64,000 nucleotides of DNA from Rhodococcus sp. ABRD24 (GCF_004328705.1 NZ_CP035319.1:868001-932000), one strand, 5' to 3'. Shown: positions 1-12,091, counted from the first letter of the stretch. The notes: generated by a model from the letters alone, not told the origin. Translations and numbers: made by a program.

Positions 1-21
1 GAACAGACGGAAAGGCCGCAC

Positions 22-672
22 GTGTCCTACCTGCTCCGCGTCCAGCTCCCCGACCGGCCGGGCAGCCTCGGCGCACTCGCCGTCGCACTCGGATCGGTGG
101 GTGCGGACATCCTCTCGCTCGATGTCGTCGAGCGGGGCTCCGGATTCGCCGTCGACGATCTGGTCGTCGACGTCGAGGCCGGTTCGTTGCCGGACACCCT
201 GATCACGGCGGCCGAGAAACTCCCCGACGTCCATGTCGACTCCATCCGCCCGTACTCGGGCATGCTCGACACACACCGTGAGCTCGAGCTGATCGACCAC
301 GTCGCTACCGCACACTCCAACCGGCTACAGGTCCTCGTCGACGGCGCTTCCCGCGTGCTGCGGGTCGGCTGGAGCACGGTGATGGAGATCGGCCCGCACG
401 GCGCGTTCCGCGTCGTGGGCAGCCCCGGCGCACCCGAGACCCACGCAGGCGACGCCCCGTGGATGCCGTTGAAGAAGGCCACCATGCTCGACGGCGACGC
501 CGACTGGGTGCCGCAGGTGTGGCGCGAGATGGACACCACCCTCGCGGCAGCGCCGATCGGAAACACCGGCCGCGTGCTGCTGCTGGGACGGCCCGGCGGG
601 CCGGAGTTCCGCCCCTCGGAGGTGGCTCGACTGGGCTACCTCGCAGGCATTGTCGCCACCGTCCTGGGCTGA
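22..672 (+). CDS. ACT-domain amino-acid-binding protein
   Basis: Residues 1-75 form a typical ACT fold: a beta strand at the start, then DRPGSLGALA and a second strand/helix unit. ACT domains bind small ligands, usually amino acids. The C-terminal ~130 residues have a GAF-like, mixed alpha/beta look but no catalytic motif I recognise. The start is a GTG at position 22 preceded by a purine-rich stretch (ACGGAAAGG). By gene order it corresponds to Rv3013, between gatC and ligA in mycobacteria. The gene converges on the GNAT gene with only 8 bases between stops. The ligand and regulatory target are unknown. Confidence 0.8.
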   Translation: MSYLLRVQLPDRPGSLGALAVALGSVGADILSLDVVERGSGFAVDDLVVDVEAGSLPDTLITAAEKLPDVHVDSIRPYSGMLDTHRELELIDHVATAHSNRLQVLVDGASRVLRVGWSTVMEIGPHGAFRVVGSPGAPETHAGDAPWMPLKKATMLDGDADWVPQVWREMDTTLAAAPIGNTGRVLLLGRPGGPEFRPSEVARLGYLAGIVATVLG

Positions 673-680
673 ATCTTCCC

Positions 681-1169
681 CTAGACCAGTTCGCGCACCA
701 GGGCGGTGAGTTCGATACCGGGAGCCGGTGCCCAGTTGCGTTCCGGTACAGGGACGAACCCGTTGCGGTCGTAGATGCGACGCGCCTCGACCATCTCCGG
801 TTGGGTCGAAATGACAACCGCCCGGTCGCCGCGATCGTAGGCGATGTCGAGAACGTGGCGCACCAGGGCCGAACCGACGCCCTTGCCGCGGGCCGACGGC
901 GCGACCGCGAGCATGCGGAACTCGAGTTCTCCGTCCCCGGCAACATCCGCGAACGGCGAGGTCGGTTCGGCGATGGTCACCGATCCGACGATCTCGCCGC
1001 CGATCAGCGCGACCACGACCTCAGCCTGCTCCGCGCGGGTCTTGGTGTCCCGCAACTGGGATGCGTACCGGTCGGAGTCGGCGACGAAGCCACCCTCGAC
1101 GTACACCTGGGCGGTGAGCTCCCCGACCGCCTCGAATTCGGCCGGTGTCACGGCCCGGATATCGATCAT
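681..1169 (-). CDS. GNAT family N-acetyltransferase
   Basis: A 162-residue single-domain GNAT protein, the usual length. The acetyl-CoA pyrophosphate loop is visible as VAPSARGKGVGSALV at about residues 90-104, and the late motif ARRIYDRNGF fits motif B. Family members transfer an acetyl group from acetyl-CoA to an amine; the acceptor cannot be told from sequence. The ATG at 1169 follows a CATAGT hexamer by 6 bases on the minus strand, so the mRNA is probably leaderless. The gene has no counterpart in the mycobacterial gene order as I remember it, so it may be a genus-level insertion. Confidence 0.85.
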   Translation of the reverse strand: MIDIRAVTPAEFEAVGELTAQVYVEGGFVADSDRYASQLRDTKTRAEQAEVVVALIGGEIVGSVTIAEPTSPFADVAGDGELEFRMLAVAPSARGKGVGSALVRHVLDIAYDRGDRAVVISTQPEMVEARRIYDRNGFVPVPERNWAPAPGIELTALVRELV

Positions 1170-1509
1170 GGCGTCACTATGACAGCCACGCCCCGCCGGA
1201 AAAAGCCGATTCGCCCGCCCTCACCGGTGGAAATGAGACTCCCACCACATCCGGCCGGACCGCCGGATCGGACCGCCACCGCACGGACAGGTGCCCGCCG
1301 GGCACACCCCGGACTGCGCACGAACCGATTCCCACCAGCACAGACGGCACCTTGTGCGACATCTGAACACCTGCCGTCACGCAGCAGTTTTCCGTTCACC
1401 GGGAAACCCCGATCAACGACGCAACGTCGTAGCGTGGTGTTCATCACGTAGACAACCGCGGCGCCCTCGTGTGAATCGTCCTGTCGCGCTGCGCTTCTGC
1501 TCCGAACAG
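1170..1509. other. Gene-free spacer between GNAT gene and ligA 3' end
   Basis: About 340 bases without a supportable gene. It carries the GNAT promoter at its left edge (CATAGT at 1176-1181 on the minus strand) and the ligA 3' region at its right. A small perfect hairpin, GTGCCC-gcc-GGGCAC at 1291-1305, is the only structure seen. Short open frames here look like noise. Confidence 0.5.
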
Positions 1510-3660
<2,151 letters not shown>

Positions 3661-3743
3661 TCGCAGGCTACCGACACCGATCGACCCGGCGCGAACGGGA
3701 GCACCGGTCGCCCCGGGCACGAAAACGTGTCGCGACCTCCCGT

Positions 3744-4775
3744 TCAGGCCATCGCGTCGGGGTCGGCGCCGTCCGCGAACGCGCGGGCCAGCTCGGCAGC
3801 GCTGCGCAGCGCCGCGCGGGCACCGTCCGCACTCGCACCCGCCAACCCACAGCGCGGCGTGACGAGCACCCGATCGGCCAGCAGGGTCCGTGGAAAGCCC
3901 AGTCGGTCAACGAGTCTGACGGCTGGCTCGGCCAAATCCCGCCAACCTGGCATCCGTTCCACGCCCGCCGCCGGAACCAGACCGAGCGCCAGGTCGACGC
4001 CCGCGTCGAGGAGTTCACCGACGCCATCGAGGTCGTCGGTGCGCAGCAGGCTGACGTCGAGTCCGACGGCCGAGGCTCCGCTGCGGCGCAGCAGAGCGAG
4101 CGGTGCCTCGGCGGCGCAGCAGTGCACGAGCACGGGAAGGTCGAGCCGTTCGATCACCGACTGCAGCACGGCTAGGGCCTCCGGCTCGGGGAGCGCCCGC
4201 GGGGTTTGCAGGATCGAGACACCGGTCAGCGATCCGGCGAGCACAGCCGGCAGACCCGGCTCGTCGAGCTGCACCACTACGGGTGAACCGAGCCGTCGAG
4301 CGGCCTCCGCGGCATGTGCGACAAGGCCCTCTGCCAGCGACTCGGCGACATCACGCATCGCACCCCGGTCGGTCAGTACCCGGTGCCCGCCGCCGAGTTC
4401 CACCTGCGAGGCCAGCGTCAGCGGCCCCGCGGACTGCAGCTTCACCGGCTGATCGCTCCCCCGTCGGCCGGCGACCTCCCACGCCTCCTCGAGCGCATCG
4501 AGGTCGCGAGCCAGCAGGTCACGTGCGGTCCGGGTCACCGGGCCCGCGTGCTGGGCCATCCGGTAGCCGGTGGTGGAAGTGTCGAGCGGCATGTCGACCA
4601 GCAGCGCGGCGGCCCGACCGATCATGTCGGCGCCGATTCCGCGAGCCGGCAACTCCACGAGGTGCGGCAGCGCCGGCAGTTCGCCGACGACGATCGCGGC
4701 AGCCTCCCGCGGATCGGTGCCCGGCCACGAACCGGCGCCCGTCGCTACCCCGACGGGAATGCGCGCATCCGTCAC
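3744..4775 (-). CDS. MetE/UROD-superfamily methionine synthase-like protein
   Basis: A 343-residue protein resembling the C-terminal catalytic half of cobalamin-independent methionine synthase. The metal-ligand type motif VHCCAAE lies near the middle and the barrel opens with GSWPGTDP. It corresponds to Rv3015c by position. The N-terminal half of true MetE is absent, so it is a stand-alone core domain whose methyl acceptor and donor are unproven. Its ATG overlaps the mnmA stop in an ATGA arrangement (4772-4775), so the two are translationally coupled. Annotating it as a full methionine synthase would overstate the evidence. Confidence 0.8.
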   Translation of the reverse strand: MTDARIPVGVATGAGSWPGTDPREAAAIVVGELPALPHLVELPARGIGADMIGRAAALLVDMPLDTSTTGYRMAQHAGPVTRTARDLLARDLDALEEAWEVAGRRGSDQPVKLQSAGPLTLASQVELGGGHRVLTDRGAMRDVAESLAEGLVAHAAEAARRLGSPVVVQLDEPGLPAVLAGSLTGVSILQTPRALPEPEALAVLQSVIERLDLPVLVHCCAAEAPLALLRRSGASAVGLDVSLLRTDDLDGVGELLDAGVDLALGLVPAAGVERMPGWRDLAEPAVRLVDRLGFPRTLLADRVLVTPRCGLAGASADGARAALRSAAELARAFADGADPDAMA

Positions 4776-5890
4776 GGGCGGTCCGTCTCGGTACCGGTGA
4801 TCGTTCCGCTACCGATGACCACGTCCCCGGCCTCGTCCGGCCGGTACAGCACGACGGCCTGACCTCGGGCGACACCCGTCAGCGGCTCCGAAAGCTGCAC
4901 GGTGATACCCCCGTCGTGACGCTCCCCGGCGCCTCGCTCGCCTCGCACCGCCTCGGCGACAGCACGCGCCGTGCCACCGTGAGCCCGAACCTGCACGACG
5001 CACTCGATCGGGCCCTCGGGCGCCTGCCCGGAGGTCCAGATCGCACGATCCGCCGAAATGGACCACACCTGTAAGCGTTCCGCCGATCCCACGCGCACCG
5101 TTGCGGTCTCGGGCTCGATCGACGTCACGTAGCGGGGCTGACCGTCAGCCGCCGGGCCCTGCACACCGAGCCCCTTACGCTGGCCGATCGTGAAGCCGTG
5201 CACACCCTCATGCTGTGCGAGCACCTCGCCGGTGTCGGCATCGACCACCGCGCCGGGCCGGATCCCGATCTTCGCGCCGAGGAACGCGCGCGTGTCACCC
5301 GACGGGATGAAGCAGATGTCGTGGCTGTCGGGCTTGTTCGCGACCGCGAGTCCCCGCTCGGCGGCCTCGGCCCGGATCTGCTCCTTGGGGGTGTCGCCGA
5401 CCGGGAACATCGCCCGCGACAACTGTTCCGAGGTCAGCACCGCGAGCACGTAGGACTGGTCTTTGTCGTCGTCGACCGCACGCCGCAGCACGCCGTCCTC
5501 GAGCCGCGCGTAGTGACCCGTCGCCACCGCATCGAATCCGAGAGCCAGCGCACGGTCGGCCAGGGCCGAGAACTTGATCTTCTCATTGCAGCGCAGGCAC
5601 GGGTTGGGAGTCTCCCCGGCGGCATACGATTCGACGAAGTCGTCGATCACGTCTTCCTTGAATCGATCCGCGAAATCCCATACATAGAAAGGGATTCCGA
5701 GAATATCCGCAGCGCGCTTGGCGTCACCGGCGTCCTCCTTGGAGCAGCATCCCCGCGAACCGCTGCGCAGCGTGCCCGGTGCGGTGGACAGTGCCAGGTG
5801 CACACCGACCACGTCGTGGCCGGCCGCCACCGCGCGCGCCGCGGCGACCGCCGAGTCGACGCCTCCACTCATCGCAGCCAGAACTCGCAT
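4772..5890 (-). CDS. mnmA: tRNA-specific 2-thiouridylase MnmA
   Basis: MnmA makes 2-thiouridine at the wobble base of certain tRNAs, using ATP and sulfur relayed from a cysteine desulfurase. The N-terminal PP-loop is [12 protein letters not shown]. The catalytic cysteine pair is in [11 protein letters not shown] and in the later DICFIPSG segment, and [10 protein letters not shown] is a family hallmark. The start is ATG at 5890; the reading frame stays open further upstream but that extension has no MnmA similarity. The start overlaps the desulfurase stop as TGATG, so sulfur donor and thiolase are coupled. Length is 372 residues, normal for the family. Confidence 0.95.
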   Translation of the reverse strand: MRVLAAMSGGVDSAVAAARAVAAGHDVVGVHLALSTAPGTLRSGSRGCCSKEDAGDAKRAADILGIPFYVWDFADRFKEDVIDDFVESYAAGETPNPCLRCNEKIKFSALADRALALGFDAVATGHYARLEDGVLRRAVDDDKDQSYVLAVLTSEQLSRAMFPVGDTPKEQIRAEAAERGLAVANKPDSHDICFIPSGDTRAFLGAKIGIRPGAVVDADTGEVLAQHEGVHGFTIGQRKGLGVQGPAADGQPRYVTSIEPETATVRVGSAERLQVWSISADRAIWTSGQAPEGPIECVVQVRAHGGTARAVAEAVRGERGAGERHDGGITVQLSEPLTGVARGQAVVLYRPDEAGDVVIGSGTITGTETDRP

Positions 5891-7116
5891 CAACGATCCC
5901 CTCCGTGTCGTCCCGTGCCGCCGACGCTTGCCAGTCCAGCGGCGCGGGCACGCTCGATCACCTGAGGCAACGCAGACAGCAGCGCCTCGACGTCCCGTTC
6001 GGTCGACGTGTGCCCCAGCGAGAAGCGCAACGATCCGCGGGCAACCACCGGGTCGACGCCCATCGCGGTCAGTACATGACTCGCGCTCGCAACCCCCGCA
6101 GTACACGCGGAACCGGTAGAACACTCGACACCCGCGACGTCGAGCAGCATCAGCAGCGAGTCACCCTCGCAGCCGGGAAAAGTGAAGTGCGCGTTGCCCG
6201 GAAGCCGCGCGTCACCGATCCCGCCGTTGAGCACGGCGTCGGGGACCAGCCGAAGGACACCGTCGATCAGGCTCTCTCGCAATGCAACCAGCTCCGCCGT
6301 ACGCGCATCCATTTCGGCCATCGCGATCCGTAGCGCCGACGCGAGACCCACGATCGACGCGGTGTCCTGCGTGCCGGATCGCAGGTCCCGCTCGTGCCCG
6401 CCGCCGTGTAGCAGCGGTGCACACGGCACCTGCCGGCCCAGCAGCAGCGCTCCGACGCCCTGCGGCCCGCCCAGCTTGTGCCCGGCGATGCTCAGCGCCG
6501 ACAGCCCGCTGGCCGAGAAGTCGATCGGCAGGTGTGCCGCAGCCTGGACCGCGTCGGAATGGATCGGGATGCCGTACTCGGACGCGATCGCGGCGATCTC
6601 GGCGATGGGGTTTATCGTGCCGATCTCGTTGTTGGCCCACATGACCGTGATCAGCGCCACCTCGTCACCGTGCACCGACAGCTCGGCCCGCACCACCTCC
6701 GGGTCTACGGCGCCGGACGTGTCCACCGGCAACCACGTCACCTGAGCGCCCTCGTGCGTCACCAGCCACTCGACGGCGTCGAGCACCGCGTGATGTTCGA
6801 CGGCACTGGCGAGGATACGAATGCGCCGAGGGTCGGCGTCGCGCCGCGACCAGAAGATGCCCTTGACGGCCAGGTTGTCGCTCTCGGTGCCGCCGGAGGT
6901 GAAGATCACCTCGGACGGCCGGGCACCGAGACAGGCGGCTATGGACTCGCGGGACTCCTCGATGCGGCGGCGGGCCGAGCGGCCCGATCCATGCAGCGAC
7001 GAGGCGTTACCCACCGTTGCGAAGACATCGGTCATCGCCTCGATCGCGGCCGGATACATGGGCGTGGTCGCGGCGTGGTCGAGGTAGACAGCTGAACTGG
7101 GGGCAGGCGAGATCAT
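5890..7116 (-). CDS. Cysteine desulfurase (IscS/NifS class)
   Basis: A PLP-dependent enzyme that releases sulfur from cysteine as a protein persulfide. YLDHAATTP opens the fold. The PLP-binding lysine is in [12 protein letters not shown], and the persulfide cysteine is in [12 protein letters not shown] use ATG at 7116, which leaves about ten residues before YLDHAATT; an upstream GTG at 7140 is possible. Its stop is fused to the mnmA start, so its main client here is probably tRNA thiolation rather than bulk Fe-S assembly. It corresponds to Rv3025c (annotated iscS). Confidence 0.93.
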   Translation of the reverse strand: MISPAPSSAVYLDHAATTPMYPAAIEAMTDVFATVGNASSLHGSGRSARRRIEESRESIAACLGARPSEVIFTSGGTESDNLAVKGIFWSRRDADPRRIRILASAVEHHAVLDAVEWLVTHEGAQVTWLPVDTSGAVDPEVVRAELSVHGDEVALITVMWANNEIGTINPIAEIAAIASEYGIPIHSDAVQAAAHLPIDFSASGLSALSIAGHKLGGPQGVGALLLGRQVPCAPLLHGGGHERDLRSGTQDTASIVGLASALRIAMAEMDARTAELVALRESLIDGVLRLVPDAVLNGGIGDARLPGNAHFTFPGCEGDSLLMLLDVAGVECSTGSACTAGVASASHVLTAMGVDPVVARGSLRFSLGHTSTERDVEALLSALPQVIERARAAGLASVGGTGRHGGDR

Positions 7117-7170
7117 GACCCGACAAGAATAGCCCTTCACCGGAAACCGGCATGTCGGCAGAGTTCCCCG

Positions 7171-8019
7171 TCACGCCGCATCCACGTGACGGCGCCCCAT
7201 CAGCTGAGCGACGATCCCGTCGGCGCCGAGGTCGGCCTCGCGCCGCACCAGGCGCTCGCACCGTTCGGCCAGCTCCCGACGGTCGGTCCCGGGCTGCTGC
7301 GGCGCCTCCAGGACGACGCGGGCACGCAGGCCCTTCGCCCGAAGCACCCTGCGCATCGAACGGCCGATGGACTCGTCGCCGACGAAGCACGGCTCGGTGG
7401 TCGGGGCGTCCGAGCGGTCCTCGTAATGCACAGTCACCGGCTGGACCGGACGCTGCGCGTCGATCGCCGCCTGGAACAGCGCGGGACGGAACCGCCCGAA
7501 CGCACGCCCACACCACGTGGTCCCTTCCGGGAACACGATCACGGTGTCGCCGCTCCGCAGATGCTCCCGCGCCGCCGCGACGGTCAGCGGCAGGCTCCGC
7601 AGCCGATCCCGCTCGATCGGGATCACCCGCACCCGCCGGGCCAGTGCCCCCAGGAGCGGCCAGGTCAGCAGGTCCGCCCTCGCGACGAATTGCCCTGGCG
7701 TCACGGCCGCCAGCACCAGAATGTCGAGCCACGAGACATGCCCCGCGACCACCAGCGACCCACCCTCGAAGTGCCGCTCCCGCCGCTCAACCGAGAGCCG
7801 AATCCCGATGCTGCGCAGCGCTGTTCGCGCCAAAGACCGGTGGCACAGTGTCCGCCATCGCGATGGCAGCAGCCGCGTCGCCGGAAGCAACAGAGAGGAC
7901 GACGCGACCAGCACCAGCGCCAGCCAGCGAGCACAAACCGTCACCCCGGACACCCGTGCCGGACTCTGCGGCAGGCAGCCCGTCCCACACGGGCTCGACG
8001 GGAGCCACGGGTGGCTCAC
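7171..8019 (-). CDS. PlsC-like 1-acyl-glycerol-3-phosphate acyltransferase
   Basis: A lysophospholipid acyltransferase: the HX4D catalytic motif is HVSWLD and the glycerophosphate-binding motif is FPEGTTW. A hydrophobic stretch near the N-terminus (WLALVLVASSSLLL) should anchor it to the membrane. The frame is open far upstream, but the start is the GTG at 8019, which overlaps the upstream stop as GTGA and gives 282 residues. It pairs with the OlsB-like acyltransferase exactly as Rv3026c does with Rv3027c, suggesting a two-step lipid acylation, by analogy ornithine-lipid-like chemistry. The substrate is not established. Confidence 0.88.
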   Translation of the reverse strand: MSHPWLPSSPCGTGCLPQSPARVSGVTVCARWLALVLVASSSLLLPATRLLPSRWRTLCHRSLARTALRSIGIRLSVERRERHFEGGSLVVAGHVSWLDILVLAAVTPGQFVARADLLTWPLLGALARRVRVIPIERDRLRSLPLTVAAAREHLRSGDTVIVFPEGTTWCGRAFGRFRPALFQAAIDAQRPVQPVTVHYEDRSDAPTTEPCFVGDESIGRSMRRVLRAKGLRARVVLEAPQQPGTDRRELAERCERLVRREADLGADGIVAQLMGRRHVDAA

Positions 8020-8861
8020 GCCGCCACCTCGATCGCCGCCGATGCGCGACGCAGCCGCTCGAGGTAGCGGACATCGGCATCGTGACGGCTCTGCAGCGCC
8101 ACGAAGTCGGCGACCCCGAAGTCCGGATCGTGCGCGGGTTCGCCGCAGATCTTCGCCCCCAGCCGGAGGTACCCGCGCAGGAGCGGCGGCACCGACGGGC
8201 GCAGTGGGGCCGCGATGTCCTCGAGAGGACGCCCATCCGCCCGCACCGGGCGCAGCGGGCGCACCCAGCGCGAGCGGTCTGCGGCGTGCCGGCTCAGCAG
8301 GACGTCCCGCACGCCCCGCACATTCGCCCCCGCGACAGCGTCGGGCGCGTCCTGCATGGGCACCGACACGCAGCCCATCACCGTGTCGTGGCCGGTCAAT
8401 TGCAGGTAGTGCAGGATCCCGGCCCACATCAACGCGAGGACCGACCCGGAGCGGTGTCGCATGTCGACGCACGCGCGGCCCATCTCGACGATGCGGTGGG
8501 CAGCGGGGTCGAGCGCAGTGAGGTCGAATTCGGTGGCGGTGTAGTAGCCACCGGCCGCGACGGCGGCGTCGGGCGGCAGCATCCGGTAACAGCCGACGAA
8601 CTCGTCGGACGCATTGTCGCGAACCAGTAGGTGGTCGCAGAAGGTGTCGAACCGATCGGCGTCGAGCTGCTCGGGCGAGTCGGGGATCACGAAGCCAGGT
8701 TCCGCACCGAACACCCGGTAGCGCAGCCGCTGCGCGGCGACGCGGTGCTCGGCATCGGAGGAGACAATGAGGGAATAGCGGTTTCCGCCAGGCATTTCGG
8801 ACATTTCCCGGGCGGGCTGATCGCGTTGGTAGACGGTTTCGGCGAGCGACGAAGTTGTCAT
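8016..8861 (-). CDS. OlsB-like N-acyltransferase (GNAT fold)
   Basis: A 281-residue member of the Acetyltransf_5/OlsB family: AEHRVAAQRLRYRVF and the GRACVDMRHRSGSVLALMW segment are typical. Family members move a fatty acyl group from acyl-ACP to an amine such as ornithine; others act on siderophores. It is translationally coupled to the PlsC-like gene by a GTGA overlap, which supports sequential N- then O-acylation of one lipid head group. It corresponds to Rv3027c. There is no signal peptide or membrane segment. The substrate is inferred, not shown. Confidence 0.8.
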   Translation of the reverse strand: MTTSSLAETVYQRDQPAREMSEMPGGNRYSLIVSSDAEHRVAAQRLRYRVFGAEPGFVIPDSPEQLDADRFDTFCDHLLVRDNASDEFVGCYRMLPPDAAVAAGGYYTATEFDLTALDPAAHRIVEMGRACVDMRHRSGSVLALMWAGILHYLQLTGHDTVMGCVSVPMQDAPDAVAGANVRGVRDVLLSRHAADRSRWVRPLRPVRADGRPLEDIAAPLRPSVPPLLRGYLRLGAKICGEPAHDPDFGVADFVALQSRHDADVRYLERLRRASAAIEVAA

Positions 8862-8938
8862 GGCGAAGGTCTATCGAGCGGGTGCGGCATCGCGGCATCG
8901 CACACGTGACACATGGATGCAGGTTCGGTGAACGCCCG

Positions 8939-8999
8939 GCGCGCGAATTGACGCCGCGCGCGGGCAATTGCGCGCGCAGGTCGCAAGGTTGCGCGCGGC
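8939..8999. repeat. Left copy of a 61-bp imperfect direct repeat
   Basis: It begins GCGCGCGAATTGACGCC and ends GTTGCGCGCGGC. It matches 10035-10095 in the same orientation at 50 of 61 positions by my alignment, without gaps. The two copies bracket the AbiEi-like gene. Both are built from GCGCGC/AATT words and could fold on themselves. Confidence 0.7.
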
Positions 9000-9072
9000 A
9001 CGTTGTGGACAACCGTTCGATGTATCCACAACCTGCCCGCGCACTGTCCCGGCGCTCCCCCCGGACTGCACG

Positions 9073-10047
9073 ATGAGCGTCGTGGCAACCGAACCGACAC
9101 CCCATCCGCTGCGCCGACGCGACGCCCTCGCCCGCGGCTACACCGATTCCGAACTGCGGACGTTGTGCCGCAGCAACGGCTGGCAGCGCCTGCGACCGGG
9201 CAGCTACCTGTCTCCGCAGGCACAAGACTCGCTCGGCGCCGAGGCTCGGCACCGGGCACTGATCGCCGCGACACTGCCCGAGCTGAGCTCAGACGCGGTC
9301 GTCAGCCACCAGTCCGCGGCGATACTGCACGGTCTGTCGCTGTGGCGCACCCCGCTCGATCGGGTCCACGTCACCCGAGCACTCTCCGGCGGCGGACGCC
9401 GGACCAGGCACCTGCACTCACACAGCGCACCGCTCCCCGACCAGGATGTAGCGGACCTGAACGGGATGCCGGTGACAACAGTCGCCCGCACGATCGCGGA
9501 CTTGTGCCGGACCGTGCCGTTCGAGCAAGCAGTGGTCGTCGGGGATTCGGCATTGACGGATCCCGGGCTTCACCTCGACGACATCGGTGCCGCGCTGGCA
9601 TACGCGAAGGGTCGCCCCGGTCATCCTGCGGCGCGCCGAGCGCTCTCCTTCCTCGATGGGCGCAGCGAGAGCGTCGGCGAATCGCGCAGTCGTGTCGTGC
9701 TGGCGAACCTGGGCCTGCCCGCACCGGTTCTGCAACCGTCGTTGCTGGATCCGGACGGTCTGCTGCTCGGACGCGTCGACTTCCTTTTCCCGAACGAGGG
9801 CGTCGTTGGCGAATTCGACGGCCGGGTCAAGTACGGCAAGTACCTACGTCCCGGCCAGTCCCCCGGTGATGCGGTGTTCGCGGAGAAGCAGCGAGAGGAC
9901 CGGATCCGGGATGCGGGCTGGGAAGTGACGCGATGGATCTGGCGCGACTTCCGCCGCCCGGAAGTGATCGGCACGCGGATCCGCCGGGCAATGAGCCGGT
10001 CTGCGGGTCGACCCCGGCCGATCGGTACGGTGCTGCGCGCGAATTGA
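9073..10047 (+). CDS. AbiEi-like antitoxin-domain protein with DUF559-type C-terminus
   Basis: Residues 1-70 carry a winged-helix-like AbiEi_4 domain (RRDALARGYTDSELRTL ... LRPGSYLS). The middle has the DGLSLWRTPLDRVHVT-like region of this family, and the last ~100 residues have a DUF559/endonuclease-like EFDGRVKYGK segment. Such genes are common and often solitary in actinobacteria. No AbiEii-type toxin gene is adjacent, so a functional toxin-antitoxin system is not supported. I use ATG at 9073; an upstream extension of 35 residues would run through the repeat and looks non-coding. The stop lies inside the second copy of the flanking repeat. Confidence 0.75.
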   Translation: MSVVATEPTPHPLRRRDALARGYTDSELRTLCRSNGWQRLRPGSYLSPQAQDSLGAEARHRALIAATLPELSSDAVVSHQSAAILHGLSLWRTPLDRVHVTRALSGGGRRTRHLHSHSAPLPDQDVADLNGMPVTTVARTIADLCRTVPFEQAVVVGDSALTDPGLHLDDIGAALAYAKGRPGHPAARRALSFLDGRSESVGESRSRVVLANLGLPAPVLQPSLLDPDGLLLGRVDFLFPNEGVVGEFDGRVKYGKYLRPGQSPGDAVFAEKQREDRIRDAGWEVTRWIWRDFRRPEVIGTRIRRAMSRSAGRPRPIGTVLRAN

Positions 10048-10095
10048 CGCCCCGCGCGCACGGTCGCGCGCGCGGGAGGCGAAGTTGCGCGCGGC
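10035..10095. repeat. Right copy of the 61-bp imperfect direct repeat
   Basis: It begins inside the last codons of the AbiEi-like gene (GCGCGCGAATTGA includes the stop) and ends GTTGCGCGCGGC. The left copy therefore resembles a duplicated gene end plus its downstream sequence. Confidence 0.7.
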
Positions 10096-10117
10096 GGGGA
10101 TACCCGACCCAATGCAC

Positions 10118-10150
10118 AGGCCCCCGCCACCGAAACGGTGACGGGGGCCT
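10118..10150. terminator. Bidirectional hairpin between AbiEi-like gene and etfA
   Basis: AGGCCCCCGCCACCG pairs with CGGTGACGGGGGCCT (14 of 15 positions) around a 3-base loop. It lies between convergent genes, where it could end both transcripts. There is no clear T-run. Confidence 0.75.
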
Positions 10151-10172
10151 GCCTGAACCAAAGGGGCGCTGA

Positions 10173-11129
10173 TCAGCCCTTGTGAGCCTTGACGGCCTCG
10201 GTGAGCTGCGGTGCGACGTTGAACAGGTCGCCCACGACGCCGTAGTCCGCAATCTCGAAGATCGGGGCCTCTTCGTCCTTGTTGACCGCGACGATGGTCT
10301 TCGAGGTCTGCATGCCGGCGCGGTGCTGGATGGCACCGGAGATACCGAGCGCGATGTACAGCTGCGGCGAGACCGTCTTACCGGTCTGACCGACCTGGAA
10401 CTGGCCCGGGTAGTAACCGGAGTCGACGGCGGCGCGGGACGCACCGACGGCAGCACCGAGCGAATCGGCAAGCTCCTCGACGACCGAGAACTTGTCGGCG
10501 GAGCCGACGCCACGACCACCGGAGACGACGACATTCGCCTCGGTGAGCTCCGGACGATCGCCACCGACGATCGGCTCACGCGAGACGACCTTGACGGCGC
10601 TCTCGTCCTGAGCCGGAACCTCGACGACGATCTCCTCGCCGGCGCCGGCCTGCGGCTGGGCCTCGACGGCACCCGGGCGAACCGAGATGACCGGAGCATC
10701 GCCGTTGGCCTTGGCCTCGACGGTGAAGGCGCCGCCGAAGATCGAGTGGACAGCGCTGCCGTCGGCCTTGATCTCGACGACGTCGGACAGCAGGCCGGAG
10801 CCGATGCGGGCCGCCAGGCGTCCGGCGACCTCCTTGCCCTCGGTGCTGGCCGCGGTGATGACGGCGGCGGGGGAAACGGTCTCGACCAGGTTGGCCAGGA
10901 CGTCGACCTTCGGGGTCACCAGGTAGCCGTCGATGTCGTCGGACTCGGCGACGTAGATCTTCGCAGCGCCGGCGGCGGCGAGCGCCTCGGCGAGCTTGCC
11001 CGCGGTGCCGGCCGGGCCGGTGACGACCGCGGACGGCTCACCCAGCACGCGGGCGGCGGTGATGAGCTCGGTGCTGACCTTCTTGAGGGCACCCTCGGCG
11101 TGCTCGACGAGCACGAGTACTTCTGCCAT
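10173..11129 (-). CDS. etfA: Electron transfer flavoprotein alpha subunit
   Basis: EtfA binds FAD and, with EtfB, carries electrons from acyl-CoA dehydrogenases to the membrane quinone pool through ETF dehydrogenase. The C-terminal FAD-binding segment is plain: [15 protein letters not shown] and [17 protein letters not shown]. At 318 residues it has the usual length. It follows etfB by 44 bases in one operon and corresponds to fixB (Rv3028c). The ATG at 11129 has a purine-rich site (AGGGAGAAGT) upstream. Confidence 0.97.
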   Translation of the reverse strand: MAEVLVLVEHAEGALKKVSTELITAARVLGEPSAVVTGPAGTAGKLAEALAAAGAAKIYVAESDDIDGYLVTPKVDVLANLVETVSPAAVITAASTEGKEVAGRLAARIGSGLLSDVVEIKADGSAVHSIFGGAFTVEAKANGDAPVISVRPGAVEAQPQAGAGEEIVVEVPAQDESAVKVVSREPIVGGDRPELTEANVVVSGGRGVGSADKFSVVEELADSLGAAVGASRAAVDSGYYPGQFQVGQTGKTVSPQLYIALGISGAIQHRAGMQTSKTIVAVNKDEEAPIFEIADYGVVGDLFNVAPQLTEAVKAHKG

Positions 11130-11173
11130 TGCTTACTTCTCCCTGTCTTGTCTGCTGGTCTCGAGGGGCCGGA

Positions 11174-11974
11174 TCAGATGATCTTCTGACCCACGAGGTA
11201 CGCGGCGATCTTGCTGCCGCCGTCGCCCTCGTCGGCAACGCGCTCACCAGCGGTACGCGGGGGCTTGGGGGTGGACGCGGTGACGGTGGTGCCGGCATTG
11301 GCGACGCCGACGGTCTCCGGATCGACACCGAGGTCGGCCAGGGTCAGGACCTGAACTTCCTTCTTCTTCGCGGCCATGATGCCCTTGAACGACGGGAAGC
11401 GAGGCTCGTTGATCTTCTCGGTGACGGAGACGATGGCCGGCAGGCCGGCCTCGAGGCCGAAGACGCCCTCATCGGTCTCGCGCTCGCCGGTGACCTTGCC
11501 GTCAGCGAGGGTCAGCTTGCGCAGCTGCGTGAGCTGCGGCAGGCCCAGGTACTCGGCGATGATGGCCGGGACCGCACCGATGCGACCATCGGTGGCCTCA
11601 TTGCCCGCGATCACGAGATCGGCAGCCTCGCCGTTCTCGAAGCTGATCTGGCCGAGTGCTGCAGCGAGGGTCCAGCCGGTCTGGATGGCATCGGAGCCGT
11701 GCAGGGCCGGGTCGTTGACGTGAACGGCCTTGTCGGCGCCCATCGACAGCGCCTTGCGGATGGCGTCGGTGGCGCGGTCCGGTCCGGCGCACAGCACGGT
11801 GACCTCACCGCCATCGCGCTCCTTGATGAGGAGAGCTTCTTCGACGGCGCGCTCGTTGATCTCGTCGAGCACTGCGTCGGCGGCCTCGCGGTCAAGCGTG
11901 AAGTCGCCGTCGGAGAGCTTGCGCTCAGACCACGTGTCGGGGACCTGCTTGATCAAAACGACGATGTTCGTCAT
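11174..11974 (-). CDS. etfB: Electron transfer flavoprotein beta subunit
   Basis: A 266-residue EtfB: NIVVLIKQVPDT at the N-terminus, AVEEAL and VTVLCAGP in the nucleotide-binding core, and a C-terminal arm that wraps EtfA. EtfB holds AMP and recognises the dehydrogenase partners. It is the first gene of the etfBA operon and corresponds to fixA (Rv3029c). AGGAGG-type purines precede the ATG at 11974. The promoter region upstream contains an 8-bp inverted repeat (12092-12113), so expression may follow fatty-acid or branched-chain catabolic signals. That last point is inference. Confidence 0.97.
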   Translation of the reverse strand: MTNIVVLIKQVPDTWSERKLSDGDFTLDREAADAVLDEINERAVEEALLIKERDGGEVTVLCAGPDRATDAIRKALSMGADKAVHVNDPALHGSDAIQTGWTLAAALGQISFENGEAADLVIAGNEATDGRIGAVPAIIAEYLGLPQLTQLRKLTLADGKVTGERETDEGVFGLEAGLPAIVSVTEKINEPRFPSFKGIMAAKKKEVQVLTLADLGVDPETVGVANAGTTVTASTPKPPRTAGERVADEGDGGSKIAAYLVGQKII

Positions 11975-12091
11975 GGGTCTTCGTCGACCTCCTGTGTCTA
12001 TCTACCTGATGATCGCGAGCGGCTCCGCGAGATGCCGAGCTCTCGTAAGTAATTTCGTCGCACGTTGACTGAGCGACAGATTACCCCACGT

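Noticed and set aside
3744..4775. Full-length MetE methionine synthase
   Set aside because: Only the C-terminal-type domain is present, less than half the length of MetE.
7171..9252. A 693-residue frame that would extend the PlsC-like protein at its N-terminus
   Set aside because: The upstream part overlaps the OlsB-like gene in another frame and reads as Arg/Ala-rich noise; the GTGA overlap at 8016-8019 gives a proper start.
9073..10047. A complete AbiE toxin-antitoxin system
   Set aside because: Only the AbiEi-like gene is present; no AbiEii nucleotidyltransferase gene is adjacent.
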